The notes under the pieces are model-generated. The model was not told where the DNA came from, ran no database searches, and saw nothing but the letters and a program-made list of their open reading frames with translations. Of a DNA stretch of 30,764 bases, positions 1 through 7,193 are shown piece after piece (the first letter of the stretch is position 1; each line of letters opens with the position of its first letter). Both the position numbers and the translations under genes were made by a program. This stretch comes from CAISIP01 sp038247175. GTDB lineage: Bacteria; Pseudomonadota; Gammaproteobacteria; Burkholderiales; Burkholderiaceae_C. Location of the stretch: assembly GCA_038247175.1 (NCBI GenBank), contig JBBRVD010000022.1, positions 1 to 30,764 on the forward strand. Direction: 5' to 3'.

Positions 1-2
1 AG

Positions 3-1277
3 GCGGTGGCGCTGGCCAAGGCGGTCCGTTACCAGAGCGCCGGCACCGTCGAGTTTGTCGTTGCCAAGGACCAGAGCTTCTATTTTCTGGAGATGAACAC
101 GCGCTTGCAGGTCGAGCACCCTGTCACCGAATGCATCACCGGGCTCGACCTGGTCGAGCTGATGATCCGCGTCGCAGCCGGCGAGAGACTGTCGCTGACC
201 CAGGCCGACGTGCAACGCAATGGCTGGGCCATCGAGTGCCGCATCAACGCCGAGGACCCGCTGCGCAACTTCCTGCCCAGTACCGGTCGCCTGGTGCGTT
301 TTGCGCCGCCGACCGAGACCATGTTCGCCGCCGATACCAGCCAATGGCAGGGCGTGCGGGTCGACACTGGCGTGCAGGAAGGAGGCGAGATTCCAATGTT
401 CTACGATTCGATGATCGCCAAGCTGATCGTGCACGGCAAGGATCGGATGGAGGCCATCGCCAAGATGCGCGCGGCGCTGGACGGCTTCGTCATCCGCGGC
501 ATCAGCAGCAACATCCCGTTCCAGGCCGCCTTGTTGTCGCATCCGGATTTTGTCTCGGGCAATTTCAACACCGGCTTCATCGCAGCCCACTATGCGCAGG
601 GCTTTCGCGCCGAGGACGTGCCGCACGACGACCCGGACTTCCTGCTCGCGCTGGCCGCCTTCGTGCGGCGCAAGTCGCGTGAGCGGGCCAGTGCGTTGTC
701 CGGCCAGTTGCCCGGTTATGGGGTCAAGGTCGGCCACGACTACCGGGTGATCACGCTGGACTCGGCAGGCAAGCACCGCTACACCCGGGTGCATGTGGAC
801 GAGGTGGTCGGCCAGCTGGGTTCGGCGGCGATCCAGCTCAATGGCAAAGGGTATGCCATCACCAGCCATTCCCGGCTGAACGACATCGGTATCAGCGGCC
901 AGTGCAACGGAGCGCCGTTCACCGCGCAGATCGAACGCGGCACGCCGCGCAATCCGCTGGCCCTGGTGGTGCAGCACAATGGCACCCGCATCGAGGCCAT
1001 GGTGGTTTCGCCCCGCATGGCCGAGTTGTACCAGTTGATGCCGTTCAAGCCGGCGCCGGACATGAGCAAATACGTGCTCTCGCCGATGCCAGGTCTGCTG
1101 GTGGACGTGGCGGTGCAGGTAGGTCAGATCGTGCAGGCTGGCGAGCGGGTGGCGGTGATCGAGGCCATGAAGATGGAAAACGTGCTGTTTGCTGTCGCCG
1201 ACGGTGTCGTGGGCAAAGTGATGGCGGCCAAGGGTGACAACCTGACGGTCGACCAGCCCATCGTCGAGTTCGCGTGA
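3..1277 (+). CDS. Acyl-CoA carboxylase alpha subunit, 3' part (probable propionyl-CoA carboxylase biotin subunit)
   Basis: The gene is cut by the left edge of the window; the reading frame is open from base 3 and the true start lies outside. The first ~170 visible residues are the C-terminal half of a biotin carboxylase domain, with motifs such as GTVEFVV, EMNTRLQVEHPVTE and ECRINAEDP. A linker/BT-type region follows, then a C-terminal biotinyl domain with the EAMKMEN motif; the biotinylated lysine is codon 1170-1172. Carrying BC and BCCP on one chain is typical of propionyl-, methylcrotonyl- or geranyl-CoA carboxylase alpha subunits (about 650-680 residues) and not of the short acetyl-CoA carboxylase AccC. 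The VOC gene that follows almost at once suggests a propionyl-CoA/methylmalonyl-CoA module. Substrate assignment is inference, because the beta subunit is not in view. Confidence 0.93.
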   Translation, partial: AVALAKAVRYQSAGTVEFVVAKDQSFYFLEMNTRLQVEHPVTECITGLDLVELMIRVAAGERLSLTQADVQRNGWAIECRINAEDPLRNFLPSTGRLVRFAPPTETMFAADTSQWQGVRVDTGVQEGGEIPMFYDSMIAKLIVHGKDRMEAIAKMRAALDGFVIRGISSNIPFQAALLSHPDFVSGNFNTGFIAAHYAQGFRAEDVPHDDPDFLLALAAFVRRKSRERASALSGQLPGYGVKVGHDYRVITLDSAGKHRYTRVHVDEVVGQLGSAAIQLNGKGYAITSHSRLNDIGISGQCNGAPFTAQIERGTPRNPLALVVQHNGTRIEAMVVSPRMAELYQLMPFKPAPDMSKYVLSPMPGLLVDVAVQVGQIVQAGERVAVIEAMKMENVLFAVADGVVGKVMAAKGDNLTVDQPIVEFA

Positions 1278-1291
1278 AGACGTCCGCTACC

Positions 1292-1768
1292 ATGCAACGC
1301 CCGTTCAAGGTGCTCGGCATTCAGCAGATTGCGATCGGCGGCGCCGACAAGAACCGGCTGCGCCGTCTGTGGGTCGATATGCTGGGGCTGGAGGTTACCG
1401 GCAACTTCGTCAGTGAACGCGAGAATGTCGATGAGGACATCTGCGCCATCGGCACCGGTTTCATGAAGATCGAAGTCGATCTGATGCAGCCCATCGACCC
1501 GGACAAGAAGCCGGCGGTGCATGCCACGCCGCTCAACCATGTCGGCCTGTGGATCGACGACCTGCCGGCCGCCGTGGCATGGCTGACGGCACAGGGCGTT
1601 CGTTTTGCTCCGGGCGGCATTCGCAAAGGGGCGGCCGGTTTCGACATCTGTTTTCTGCATCCGAAGGCCAATGACGCGTTTCCGGTCGCCGGTGAAGGAG
1701 TCCTGGTCGAATTGGTGCAGGCACCGCCCGAGGTTACCAAGGCATTCGCCGCGCTGGCCGGCGGTTGA
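1292..1768 (+). CDS. VOC superfamily protein next to acyl-CoA carboxylase
   Basis: A 158-residue glyoxalase/VOC-fold protein made of two beta-alpha-beta-beta-beta modules, beginning around GIQQIAIGG and LNHVGLWIDDL. I chose ATG 1292 because the protein then starts MQRPFKVLGIQQ, as expected for this family. A GTG at 1274 overlapping the upstream TGA is an alternative. The position directly after a propionyl-CoA-type carboxylase suggests a role near methylmalonyl-CoA, and methylmalonyl-CoA epimerase belongs to this superfamily. However, the usual first metal-ligand histidine (as in D-H-x-x-x-A) is glutamine here, while a histidine in LNHVG and a glutamate in VLVELV are present. It is safest to call it a VOC protein of unknown substrate. 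Confidence 0.85.
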   Translation: MQRPFKVLGIQQIAIGGADKNRLRRLWVDMLGLEVTGNFVSERENVDEDICAIGTGFMKIEVDLMQPIDPDKKPAVHATPLNHVGLWIDDLPAAVAWLTAQGVRFAPGGIRKGAAGFDICFLHPKANDAFPVAGEGVLVELVQAPPEVTKAFAALAGG

Positions 1769-1834
1769 AAGGCGCTGGCCCCGGCACCCGCCGCGGCCAC
1801 TTTCGCGCAGCACTGCCTGCCATCGACAACACCA

Positions 1835-2491
1835 TCATCCGGGTTGGCGCAACGCGCGTGCCCTGGCCTGTGCCTGGGCAATCACCTCGCGCCTGCGCTG
1901 GGCTGGCGTCGCTGCACTGTCGCTTGACGCTGGCGTGGCAACCGACGGTCGATCCGGATCGAGGTCCGCGGGCGCAGGCAGTCCCTGCGCGAGATCGCGT
2001 TCGCGCCGCGCATTATGGATTTCGTAACGTGCACGGGCCTGTGCGGCCAGGACTTCGGACCAGGCGTCCCATCCGCTGGCCTCGCCGCTCGCATTTTCCA
2101 GGACGATGCAGTCCACGGGGCAGGCCGGGATGCACAGCTCGCAGCCCGTGCAACAGGCCTCGATCACGGTGTGCATGCGCTTGTTGCTGCCGACGATCGC
2201 ATCGGTCGGGCAGGCCTTGATGCACAGGGTGCAACCGATACACCAGTCCTCGTCGATGAAGGCGACCATTCGGCTGGTTTCCCGGCCGTGGTCCGGGTTC
2301 AGCGGCAATTGCGGTTGCCCGGTGATGGTGGCCAGTCGCGTGATGCCCTGGGTACCACCCGGCGGACATTGGTTGATCAGCGCGCGGTCTGCCGCTATCG
2401 CGCTCGCATACGCGGCGCAGTCCGGATAACCGCAGCGCGTACATTGCGTCTGGGGCAGGGCCGCCAGAATCCGCTCTGCCAGGCTTGCCAT
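1835..2491 (-). CDS. rsxB: RnfB/RsxB-type iron-sulfur electron transport protein, soluble form
   Basis: A 218-residue ferredoxin-like protein. Residues ~1-50 hold the RnfB-specific Fe-S cluster motif (CTRCGYPDC with a later CPPGG). Residues ~75-140 hold two classical 4Fe-4S motifs, CIGCTLCIKACP and CTGCELCIPACP. The C-terminal ~70 residues are a low-complexity Ala/Arg-rich tail. Unlike RnfB of E. coli, there is no N-terminal membrane segment, and no other rnf/rsx gene is in view, so it probably acts as a soluble electron carrier in the cytoplasm rather than in a full Rnf complex. It starts 4 bp after the phaZ stop, so the two are very likely co-transcribed and perhaps translationally linked. 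Its partner is not evident. Confidence 0.9.
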   Translation of the reverse strand: MASLAERILAALPQTQCTRCGYPDCAAYASAIAADRALINQCPPGGTQGITRLATITGQPQLPLNPDHGRETSRMVAFIDEDWCIGCTLCIKACPTDAIVGSNKRMHTVIEACCTGCELCIPACPVDCIVLENASGEASGWDAWSEVLAAQARARYEIHNARRERDLAQGLPAPADLDPDRPSVATPASSDSAATPAQRRREVIAQAQARARALRQPG

Positions 2492-2495
2492 CGGC

Positions 2496-3914
2496 CTATG
2501 CGGTGCCTGGTGGCTTGCGCTTGGCTACAGTGCGTTTGGTGGCTGGGCTGGCCGTTTTCCTGGTCGGCGCCGCAACTGCCAACGGGGCACCTGCTGCCAC
2601 ACGCCGGCGCGCCGACGCGACCACGGCTTCTGTCCGTGCAGGTTTGAGTGCGGCGTGGTGTTGCAGGATGAACGCCTTGACCTGCGGATACACAACCTCG
2701 CGCCAGCGTCGTCCCGAGAAGATACCGTAGTGCCCCGCACCCTTGACTTCCAGGTGCTTCTGGTGGCTCTTGGGCACGCCACTGCAGATCGCATGCACCG
2801 CCTCGGTCTGGCCCGATCCGGAGATGTCGTCCAGTTCGCCTTCGATCGAGAACAGGCCGGTATTGTGGATGTCTTGTGGGCGTACCCGCTCGGGTGTGCC
2901 TTGTGGTGAGCGTACGTCCCAGTTTCCATTGGGTAGGCTGAATTCCTGGAACACGACCTTGATCGTCTCCAGGTAGTAGTCTGCATCCATGTCCAGCACC
3001 GCGTTGTATTCGTCGTAGAACTTGCGGTGCGCTTCGGTGCCGGCGTCGTCGCCCTTGATCAGGTCCTGAAAATAATCATAGTGGCTGCGTGCATGGTTGT
3101 CCGGGTTCATGGCCAGGAAACCCGAATGCTGCAGGAAACCTGGATAAACCCGGCGGCCCGCGCCCGGGAAGTTGCTGGGCACCCGGTAGATCACGTTGCT
3201 CTCGAACCACGAATGGCTCTTGTTCATCGCCAGGTCATTGACCGAGGTCGGCGACTTGCGGGCGTCGATCGGCCCCCCCATCATCGTCATGCTCAAGGGT
3301 GTCTTTTCGCCGCGCGACGCCATCAACGACACGGCCGCCAGCACCGGAACAGTCGGCTGGCAGACACTCATCACATGGCAATTGCCGTAGATGCCCTGTA
3401 GATGGCGGATGAAGTCCTGTACGTAGTTGACGTAGTCGTCGAGGTGGAACTCACCGTCGGACAAAGGCACATTGCGGGCGTTCTTCCAGTCCGTGATGTA
3501 GACCTTGTGGTCCCGCAGCATGGTCTTGACCGTGTCGCGCAGCAGGGTTGAATGGTGGCCCGACAAGGGCGCGACGATGAGCACCGCGGGCTGGCCCTTG
3601 AGCGCGCCCAGTGTGGCCAGGTCGTCAGTGAAACGCTTGAAGCGGCGTAATTCGCAGAATGGCCGTGCCACTTCGATGCGTTCGTCGATCGCGATCGCAA
3701 CGCCAGCGACATCGACGGTGCGGATACCGAACTCGGGTTTCTCGTAATCGCGCATCAGACGGTGCAGCAGGTCGAAGCCCGCGGACGCTCTTTGGGAAAA
3801 CGGAGCCTGTCCCAACGTTGACAGCGGATTGGAATACAACTTCGAGGCCACCTTCGCCAAGTCGGAAAACGGCTCCATCAGGGAACGCTGCGTCTCATAT
3901 AGTTGATACAACAT
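2496..3914 (-). CDS. phaZ: Intracellular polyhydroxybutyrate depolymerase
   Basis: A 472-residue protein of the PhaZ1/PhaZa family, which mobilises stored PHB granules. It begins MLYQLYETQRSLMEP. The catalytic triad of the Ralstonia enzyme can be matched: Cys185 in MSVCQPTVP, Asp362 in EGELDDISG and His395 in GAGHYGIFSG. The cysteine nucleophile is the family hallmark of intracellular depolymerases. ATG 3914 is preferred over upstream in-frame starts because homologues begin at MLYQL and an AAAAGG stretch precedes it. The last ~45 residues (from ~428) are an unusual Ala/Pro/Lys/Arg-rich tail beyond the usual ~420-residue length. The gene heads a two-gene unit with rsxB, and its promoter lies in the divergent region shared with the cyclase gene. 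Confidence 0.95.
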   Translation of the reverse strand: MLYQLYETQRSLMEPFSDLAKVASKLYSNPLSTLGQAPFSQRASAGFDLLHRLMRDYEKPEFGIRTVDVAGVAIAIDERIEVARPFCELRRFKRFTDDLATLGALKGQPAVLIVAPLSGHHSTLLRDTVKTMLRDHKVYITDWKNARNVPLSDGEFHLDDYVNYVQDFIRHLQGIYGNCHVMSVCQPTVPVLAAVSLMASRGEKTPLSMTMMGGPIDARKSPTSVNDLAMNKSHSWFESNVIYRVPSNFPGAGRRVYPGFLQHSGFLAMNPDNHARSHYDYFQDLIKGDDAGTEAHRKFYDEYNAVLDMDADYYLETIKVVFQEFSLPNGNWDVRSPQGTPERVRPQDIHNTGLFSIEGELDDISGSGQTEAVHAICSGVPKSHQKHLEVKGAGHYGIFSGRRWREVVYPQVKAFILQHHAALKPARTEAVVASARRRVAAGAPLAVAAPTRKTASPATKRTVAKRKPPGTA

Positions 3915-3939
3915 GGTCCAGGTGCCTTTTGCTAATATG

Positions 3940-3950
3940 TTGCAGTGCAA
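3940..3950. promoter_or_regulatory. Palindrome TTGCA-N-TGCAA, candidate PhaR-type operator
   Basis: A perfect 5+1+5 palindrome sits 25 bp upstream of the phaZ start codon and overlaps the end of the candidate -10 box, so a bound protein would cover the transcription start. TGCA-based palindromes are known targets of the PHB-responsive repressor PhaR in several bacteria. Assigning this one to PhaR is inference from sequence type and the gene it precedes. Confidence 0.45.
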
Positions 3951-3957
3951 TATAACA
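3949..3957 (-). promoter_or_regulatory. Extended -10 promoter element for phaZ-rsxB
   Basis: Read on the minus strand this is TG-T-TATATT, a good match to an extended -10 box, about 35 bp upstream of the phaZ start. No convincing -35 hexamer is seen 16-18 bp further up, which fits an extended -10 promoter or one helped by an activator. The TTGCA-N-TGCAA palindrome overlaps its downstream edge. Confidence 0.4.
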
Positions 3958-3994
3958 GTACTGCGCCCCAGTTTGTGGAGTTGCCGCCCAATAA

Positions 3995-4038
3995 GCGTGC
4001 ATGCAGTATGCATGCAGTGTGCATCGAGTGTGCCGGTA
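3995..4038. repeat. Four degenerate 11-bp tandem repeats in divergent promoter region
   Basis: Four consecutive 11-mers run head to tail: GCGTGCATGCA, GTATGCATGCA, GTGTGCATCGA and GTGTGCCGGTA. They lie 38-81 bp upstream of the candidate phaZ -10 box and 77-120 bp upstream of the cyclase start. The spacing of about one helical turn puts each copy on the same DNA face, as in cooperative protein-binding arrays. The TGCA core resembles the nearby palindrome. The function is unknown. Confidence 0.6.
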
Positions 4039-4114
4039 GCGTGAATGTGCTGGCGCGTTGTGGCGGAAACGATGCTCTAAACTCCACGTTCGCCGACTAA
4101 GCGGATTCCATTGC

Positions 4115-5029
4115 ATGAGTGTTCAGACAACCGTCGTGTTTGCAGACCTGATGGGAAGCACCGGGGTTTTCGAGACCATTGGAAGCGCGCGCGGATCGCG
4201 GGTCGTGACCCAGCTGACCCAGTGGATTTCAGGCATCTGCGTGACACATCGAGGCCGCGTCATCAAGACCCTGGGTGACGGCGTGTTGGCGGTATTCCCG
4301 CACGCCCCTGATGCCATCGACGCCGTGGTCGAGATGCAGCGCGACCACCAGAAACGGCTGGCGCAGTCCAACGGCGGCGCGCGCTTGCCGATTCGGATTG
4401 GAGTGGCTCGTGGCGAAGTCGAGTTCATTGATGATGACTGCTACGGAGACGCCGTCAATGTGGCGTCGCGCTTGAGCGACTTGTCCGGCCCGCACCAGAT
4501 CTGGGCCAACCAGCAATCGCTGGACGACTCGACCGAATCCGATGGTCGCCGTTTTCGTCCTCTGGGGCCGATCGCGATTCGGGGCAGGGCGGAAGCCTGC
4601 CAGGCTTTTCAGGTCGAGTGGCATGAGAACCTGAACAGCGACCTGATGACCATGCAGGCCAGCATCGACTCGCAGCAGGACAAACTGGACAAGGTCGTGC
4701 TCGGCGGCGAGATCGAACTGAGCTCGCCGAGCTTGCACAGGAAGTTTCGCTCATCCCAGCTACCAATCCATATCGGCCGCGTCTCGCAGGCCGAATTCGT
4801 CGTCAATGATCCACGCGTGTCCCGGGCCCATGCCCGCATCGATTGGCGCAACGGCAGCATCCTGCTGGTCGATGTCAGCACTTATGGCAGCTGGGTTCGT
4901 TTCGTCGGTGGCGGCTCGGACCTTTTGCTTCGACGCGAAGAGTGCGTGCTGCACGGGACTGGCGAAATCGCGCTGGGCGCGCCATTTACCGATCAAACCG
5001 TGCCCACGGTCAAATTCTCGATCTCCTGA
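4115..5029 (+). CDS. Class III adenylate cyclase with C-terminal FHA domain
   Basis: A 304-residue soluble protein. Residues ~5-170 form a class III nucleotide cyclase domain. The two metal aspartates (Asp11 in FADLMGST, Asp55 in KTLGDGV) and the transition-state Asn115/Arg119 in NVASR are all present. Lys51 and Asp112 sit at the base-recognition positions and favour ATP, so cAMP is the likely product. Residues ~215-302 are a forkhead-associated domain with IGR, SRAHARI and YGSWV motifs, which bind phosphothreonine peptides. There is no membrane segment. Activity may therefore be tuned by a Ser/Thr-phosphorylated partner, but no kinase gene is in the window. ATG 4115 is chosen because the cyclase domain starts right after it. 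The gene is divergent from phaZ and shares its regulatory region. Confidence 0.9.
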   Translation: MSVQTTVVFADLMGSTGVFETIGSARGSRVVTQLTQWISGICVTHRGRVIKTLGDGVLAVFPHAPDAIDAVVEMQRDHQKRLAQSNGGARLPIRIGVARGEVEFIDDDCYGDAVNVASRLSDLSGPHQIWANQQSLDDSTESDGRRFRPLGPIAIRGRAEACQAFQVEWHENLNSDLMTMQASIDSQQDKLDKVVLGGEIELSSPSLHRKFRSSQLPIHIGRVSQAEFVVNDPRVSRAHARIDWRNGSILLVDVSTYGSWVRFVGGGSDLLLRREECVLHGTGEIALGAPFTDQTVPTVKFSIS

Positions 5030-5058
5030 TCTGTGTTTCCTGATGCCTGTCATTGGCG

Positions 5059-5076
5059 ATGCCGTGATGTCGGCAT
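5059..5076 (+). terminator. Weak terminator-like hairpin after the cyclase gene
   Basis: ATGCCG and CGGCAT form a perfect 6-bp stem around a 6-base loop, 30 bp past the cyclase stop. It is followed by an AT-rich stretch (actaattaacataa) but not by a clean T tract, so intrinsic termination is uncertain. Confidence 0.25.
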
Positions 5077-5263
5077 ACTAATTAACATAATGCACATCGT
5101 ATCAACTGCAAAACCAGTCGAAAACTTGGCCACAAGCCGAGGCCGCGCCGGCAGCACCACCCACACCAGCAACTGTTTCATCGCACCTCTACGATCACGA
5201 ACATCCGGTCTGGTCCGGGCCCGGTGCCGTAACCCTACCAAACCATGCCGGTGCCGGAAACGG

Positions 5264-5965
5264 TCACCATTTGCCTCGGGGCTGCCTGGCGCGGACAAAG
5301 GCCGCAATGATCTCGGCCGAGTCAGCCCGGTTGGCGCGCTGCGCAAAATCGATCGCACTCAACTCCTGCTGGTTCTTGAGCAGCGGATCGGCTCCCGCCT
5401 CGAGCAGCAGCTTGACGGCCGAAGGCGTTCCATAAAACGCCGCCATCATGAGCGGTGTCGTGCCGTTGGGCGAGACCGCGTCGATATAGGCGCTTCGCTC
5501 CAGCAACAGGTACATCACGGCAACATGTCCATGTGTCGCCGCGTAATGCAAGGGCGCCCAGCCCGGTTTGTTCACATCGGCGCCGCGCTCGACCAGCTGT
5601 TTCACGGTGTCCAGATGCCCACCCAGCGCTGCCAGCATGAGAGGACTCTCATCCGCCTTGTTGCGCGGCTCCACGTCGATCTTGGACCAACGCAGCAACG
5701 CGGCAATGACTTTCGTGGTGTTGTCGCGCGTCGCCAGATGCAAGGCGTGCTCGCCCTTCGGATCCCGCACATTGGCGTCGAAACCCCGGCGGATCAGCGA
5801 ATCGATGCTGTTGCCGTCGTCGTTCCGCACGGCCAGAAAGAAGTCTTCATAGGAGCCTGCTCGTACTGATGAAAATGCAATAAAAACAATTACATAAACC
5901 AAATATTTAAAGCTGATTCCATAGAAATCGGATGAACTTTCGGCGGTGGATGGCACGGCTTTCAT
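5264..5965 (-). CDS. Exported ankyrin-repeat protein
   Basis: A 233-residue protein. Residues ~20-40 (KYLVYVIVFIAFSSVRAGS) form a hydrophobic signal peptide or anchor, predicting a periplasmic location. The rest is about five ankyrin repeats, recognisable by GEHALHLATRDN, ESPLMLAALGG, WAPLHYAATHG and TTPLMMAAFYG. Ankyrin repeats mediate protein-protein contacts; the partner is unknown. The start ATG at 5965 overlaps the tatD stop codon (ATGA), which indicates translational coupling, and homologues downstream of tatD are common in Burkholderiales. The DNA encoding the signal region (about 5870-5935) is strikingly AT-rich for this genome. Confidence 0.85.
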   Translation of the reverse strand: MKAVPSTAESSSDFYGISFKYLVYVIVFIAFSSVRAGSYEDFFLAVRNDDGNSIDSLIRRGFDANVRDPKGEHALHLATRDNTTKVIAALLRWSKIDVEPRNKADESPLMLAALGGHLDTVKQLVERGADVNKPGWAPLHYAATHGHVAVMYLLLERSAYIDAVSPNGTTPLMMAAFYGTPSAVKLLLEAGADPLLKNQQELSAIDFAQRANRADSAEIIAAFVRARQPRGKW

Positions 5966-6756
5966 ACCAGTACTCCCGTAAACAGTTGATCGAAATTGGC
6001 GTTGGTGATGCGGCCGACCTCCGCTGCAGTGCACTGCTTGACCTGCCCGATCATGGCGGCCACGTGCGGCACCAGGGACGGATCATTGGTCTTGCCTCGG
6101 TACGGCACCGGTGCCAGGTACGGGCTGTCGGTTTCGATCAGTAAACGGTCCATTGGCACGAACGCGGCGACATCGCGCAGGTCCTGCGCATTCTTGAACG
6201 TGACGATGCCGGAAAACGAAATGAAAAAACCCAGATCCAGCGCCGCGCGCGCTACGTCCATGGTTTCAGTGAAACAGTGGAAGACGCCTCGCGCGTCCGG
6301 CCCCTGCCCGCCCTGCCCCTGCTCGCGCAGGATCGCCAAGGTGTCCTGCGAGGCGCTGCGGGTATGAATCACCAGCGGCAGGTCCAACTGCCGCGCAGCC
6401 TGGATGTGGATCTGGTAACGGTCTCGCTGCCACTGCATGTCGGCAACCGAACGACCGTTCAGGCGGTAGTAGTCCAGCCCGGTCTCGCCGATACCGACCA
6501 CCCGCGGCAGGCGCCCGCGTGCCAGCAGGTCGTCCAGACTCGGTTCGGCGACGCCCTCGTTGTCAGGATGCACACCTACCGTGGCCCAGAAATTGGCGTG
6601 ATCCGTGGCCAGTGCGTGCACCTGGGTGAATTCCTCCAGCGTGGTGCAGATACACAAGGCCCTGCCGACGCCGGCATTGGCCATGGCCTGGCGAATCCGC
6701 GGCAAGTCCTGCGCCAGTTCGGGAAAGCTCAGATGACAGTGGGAATCGGTAAACAT
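5962..6756 (-). CDS. tatD: TatD-family metal-dependent hydrolase
   Basis: A 264-residue TIM-barrel amidohydrolase of the TatD/YcfH family, whose members are metal-dependent deoxyribonucleases. Family metal-binding motifs are visible in order: TDSHCHL at the N-terminus, IGETGLDYY, LVIHTRSAS, VFHCFTE and LLIETDSPYLAP. Length is as expected (~260). It sits between pilZ and the ankyrin gene in the mltG-tmk-holB-pilZ-tatD block and overlaps the latter by 4 bases. YcfH-type members in this holB neighbourhood are widely conserved. The physiological substrate is not certain. Confidence 0.95.
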   Translation of the reverse strand: MFTDSHCHLSFPELAQDLPRIRQAMANAGVGRALCICTTLEEFTQVHALATDHANFWATVGVHPDNEGVAEPSLDDLLARGRLPRVVGIGETGLDYYRLNGRSVADMQWQRDRYQIHIQAARQLDLPLVIHTRSASQDTLAILREQGQGGQGPDARGVFHCFTETMDVARAALDLGFFISFSGIVTFKNAQDLRDVAAFVPMDRLLIETDSPYLAPVPYRGKTNDPSLVPHVAAMIGQVKQCTAAEVGRITNANFDQLFTGVLV

Positions 6757-6823
6757 GCAACAGGCTCGAATCGGAAACGGCCATGATTGGCCGCATCCAT
6801 AAGCGCCGGCCGCCTGGCCGACG

Positions 6824-7183
6824 TCAAATGGTCTGGGTTGGCCGGTCCGAACCGACGGCAGCTCCCAGGAGCTCCTCGATCTTGATTTTCAGGAGCCGGG
6901 ACTTTTCGTCCTTGGGAAACTGGATGCCCACACCCTGGGTCCGGTTGCCGGACGCCTTCGCCGGTGTGACCCAGGCCACCTTGCCGGCCACGGGATACCG
7001 CTGCGGATCGTCCGGCAAGGACAGCAGCACGTAAATATCATCGCCCAATTTGTATTCACGGGCTGTCGGTATGAAGATCCCGCCCTCCGCGAACAACGGG
7101 ATATAGGCCGCGTAAAGGGCAGCTTTTTCCTTGATGGCCAGCTGTATGACGCTCGGACGTGGGGATGTGGATGATGTGCTCAT
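6824..7183 (-). CDS. pilZ: PilZ-domain protein (type IV pilus assembly type)
   Basis: A 119-residue single-domain PilZ protein, beginning near SVIQLAIKEKAALYAAYIPLF and continuing with GGIFIPTAREYKLGDDIYVLLSL and KVAWVTPA. The position right after holB matches pilZ of Pseudomonas and Xanthomonas, which is needed for type IV pilus biogenesis. The strong c-di-GMP motif RxxxR is not apparent before the barrel, as in canonical pilus PilZ proteins that bind c-di-GMP poorly or not at all; D/NxSxxG is reduced to EGGIFI. It probably acts by contacting the pilus machinery (PilB/FimX in other species). The start lies 10 bp after the holB stop. Confidence 0.9.
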   Translation of the reverse strand: MSTSSTSPRPSVIQLAIKEKAALYAAYIPLFAEGGIFIPTAREYKLGDDIYVLLSLPDDPQRYPVAGKVAWVTPAKASGNRTQGVGIQFPKDEKSRLLKIKIEELLGAAVGSDRPTQTI

Positions 7184-7193
7184 GAACGGCGGG

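Noticed and set aside
5050..5181. Minus-strand 43-codon ORF starting MKQLLVWVVLPARP behind GTAGAGGTGCG
   Set aside because: The first half looks plausible, but the second half loses GC-rich third positions and protein-like character; not enough to call a gene.
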